Shown here: in pieces, positions 5,719-6,249 of the stretch
Numbering within the stretch: the first letter of the stretch is position 1
Layout: the number at the start of each line of letters is the position of its first letter
Source of the DNA: JACQXM01 sp964569425
GTDB taxonomy: Bacteria; Planctomycetota; Phycisphaerae; UBA1845
Length of the DNA: 6,249 nt
Reading direction: 5' to 3'
NCBI GenBank assembly: GCA_964569425.1
Contig: CAZMVD010000181.1
Coordinates: 1 to 6,249, forward strand
Notes under the pieces: model-generated
The model's input: only the letters and a program-made list of their open reading frames with translations
What the model was told of the DNA's origin: nothing
Databases searched by the model: none
Position numbers and translations under genes: made by a program

Positions 5719-6108
5719 CTATTTCAGCCGCTCCAGGCGGCCCTTGCGGCGGATCAGGTTCTTGTAGTCCCACTGGGTTTTCTTGGCCTCGGCCAGCCAG
5801 CGCCCCAGCTTCTTAGCGTCCACCTCGTCGGCAGCGGTATACCGCACCTCCGCGGCTTTGAAGCTGCCCTCCTTTTTCAGCCCTTTCTCCTTGAAGGATT
5901 GACCGCTCCAGAAGAGCAGGCGTATGCAGCCCTTCAACTTGCTGTACCCGACGATGGGGTTGCCGTCGAGAAACCACACCGGATGAGCGTGCCAGACCTT
6001 GTTTTCCGCCTTGGGCAGATGGCGGTCGATCTGCTCCGCCAGCAGTTGGCAGATTTCCCTCTCGCCGGGGGCCTGGGCCTTGTTGTAATTGCGGGTGTCT
6101 GCGTGCAC
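5719..6108 (-). CDS. DUF1801 domain protein
   Basis: This is a 129-residue soluble protein consisting almost only of a DUF1801 domain. The signature is ENKVWHAHPVWFLDGNPIVG (35-54), where WHAHPVWF takes the place of the YGMPAF patch, then YSKLKGCIRLLFWSG (55-69) and the C-terminal AEAKKTQWDYKNLIRRKGRLERLK (106-129). This version is a well-conserved bacterial subgroup whose function is not established. The minus-strand frame is open up to 6204, but a GTG at 6108 with a near-perfect GAGGAGGT five bases upstream gives the family-like N-terminus (HADTRNYNKAQAP), so I call the start there. The extra 32 residues of the longer frame look non-homologous. The downstream DUF1801 gene begins 187 bases later on the same strand. 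Confidence 0.9.
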   Translation of the reverse strand: MHADTRNYNKAQAPGEREICQLLAEQIDRHLPKAENKVWHAHPVWFLDGNPIVGYSKLKGCIRLLFWSGQSFKEKGLKKEGSFKAAEVRYTAADEVDAKKLGRWLAEAKKTQWDYKNLIRRKGRLERLK

Positions 6109-6112
6109 CGCG

Positions 6113-6120
6113 ACCTCCTC
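6113..6120 (-). promoter_or_regulatory. Strong Shine-Dalgarno deciding a GTG start
   Basis: The minus strand reads GAGGAGGT, with its GGAGG core five bases before the GTG at 6108. It selects GTG 6108 over the upstream ATG at 6204. Confidence 0.82.
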
Positions 6121-6200
6121 ATTCTCGAGTTGCCGGAACCTGCGCCCCGTGGCCGATCGTGGTGTGCCGCCTAACAGCCCGCTCACCACGGGAAAGTGTG

Positions 6201-6249
6201 GCACCGGTTTCCAACCAATTCTGTCCGGGATTCGGTGGTTGGCCGGTGC
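6201..6249. repeat. Two-part inverted repeat at the window edge
   Basis: Outer arms GCACCGG (6201-6207) and CCGGTGC (6243-6249) and inner arms CCAACCA (6211-6217) and TGGTTGG (6236-6242) are both perfect reverse complements. They are separated only by a TTT bulge on the left side and close on an 18-base loop. The paired total is 14 bp. The structure reaches the last base, so it may continue. It lies upstream of the minus-strand DUF1801 gene and has no T run, so it is more like a dispersed intergenic repeat or the end of a small mobile element than an intrinsic terminator. The TGGAAACCGGTGCCAC-style wording resembles intergenic repeats I recall from planctomycetes, which was not checked. Confidence 0.6.

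Noticed and set aside
6109..6204. Extension of the DUF1801 protein to ATG 6204.
   Set aside because: The strong ribosome binding site at 6113-6120 and the family-like N-terminus both point to GTG 6108.
1..6249. CRISPR array, tRNA, rRNA, transposase or phage genes.
   Set aside because: No regularly spaced direct repeats, cloverleaf-like elements, rRNA-like segments, or transposase or integrase motifs were seen in any frame.

Overview
The window looks like chromosomal DNA from a GC-rich planctomycete, probably Phycisphaerae-like. The clues are a FTLIE prepilin-type protein with a C-terminal DSH variant of the H-X9-DG motif, a PEP-CTERM protein, a cysteine-bearing dockerin-like C-terminus (two D-x-D-x-D calcium loops), and a small secreted protein with the FPC....CGC cysteine motif. 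These calls rest on reading motifs and remembered family patterns; no database search was run.

Left half (459-3532, all + strand): four consecutive genes whose products are all predicted to be exported or membrane-linked. In order they are a Cys-rich small secreted protein, a stand-alone pseudopilin-like protein, a PEP-CTERM protein, and a dockerin-like protein. The last two are tandem diverged paralogs, 13 bases apart, sharing a core but carrying different C-terminal modules. Both signal peptides end in AxA followed by His, so both mature proteins should begin with histidine. With the His cluster in the pseudopilin and the cysteine cluster in the first protein, this suggests a surface metal-handling locus. 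That function is inference. The first 458 bases hold no convincing gene.

Middle (3674-4930, + strand): a compact two-gene operon of a PadR-family repressor and a GyrI-like small-molecule-binding protein. It has a visible promoter and a perfect 8-bp-arm palindrome that covers the -10 region and runs into the PadR start codon. The PadR mRNA is therefore probably leaderless, or nearly so, and autorepressed. The likely logic is ligand sensing by PadR, with the GyrI-like protein binding or hydrolysing a toxic small molecule.

Right half (5046-6108, - strand): two different DUF1801-domain proteins, each with a strong Shine-Dalgarno sequence, 187 bases apart. They converge on the PadR/GyrI operon. 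The last 49 bases form a long two-part inverted repeat that reaches the window edge and resembles an intergenic repeat element.
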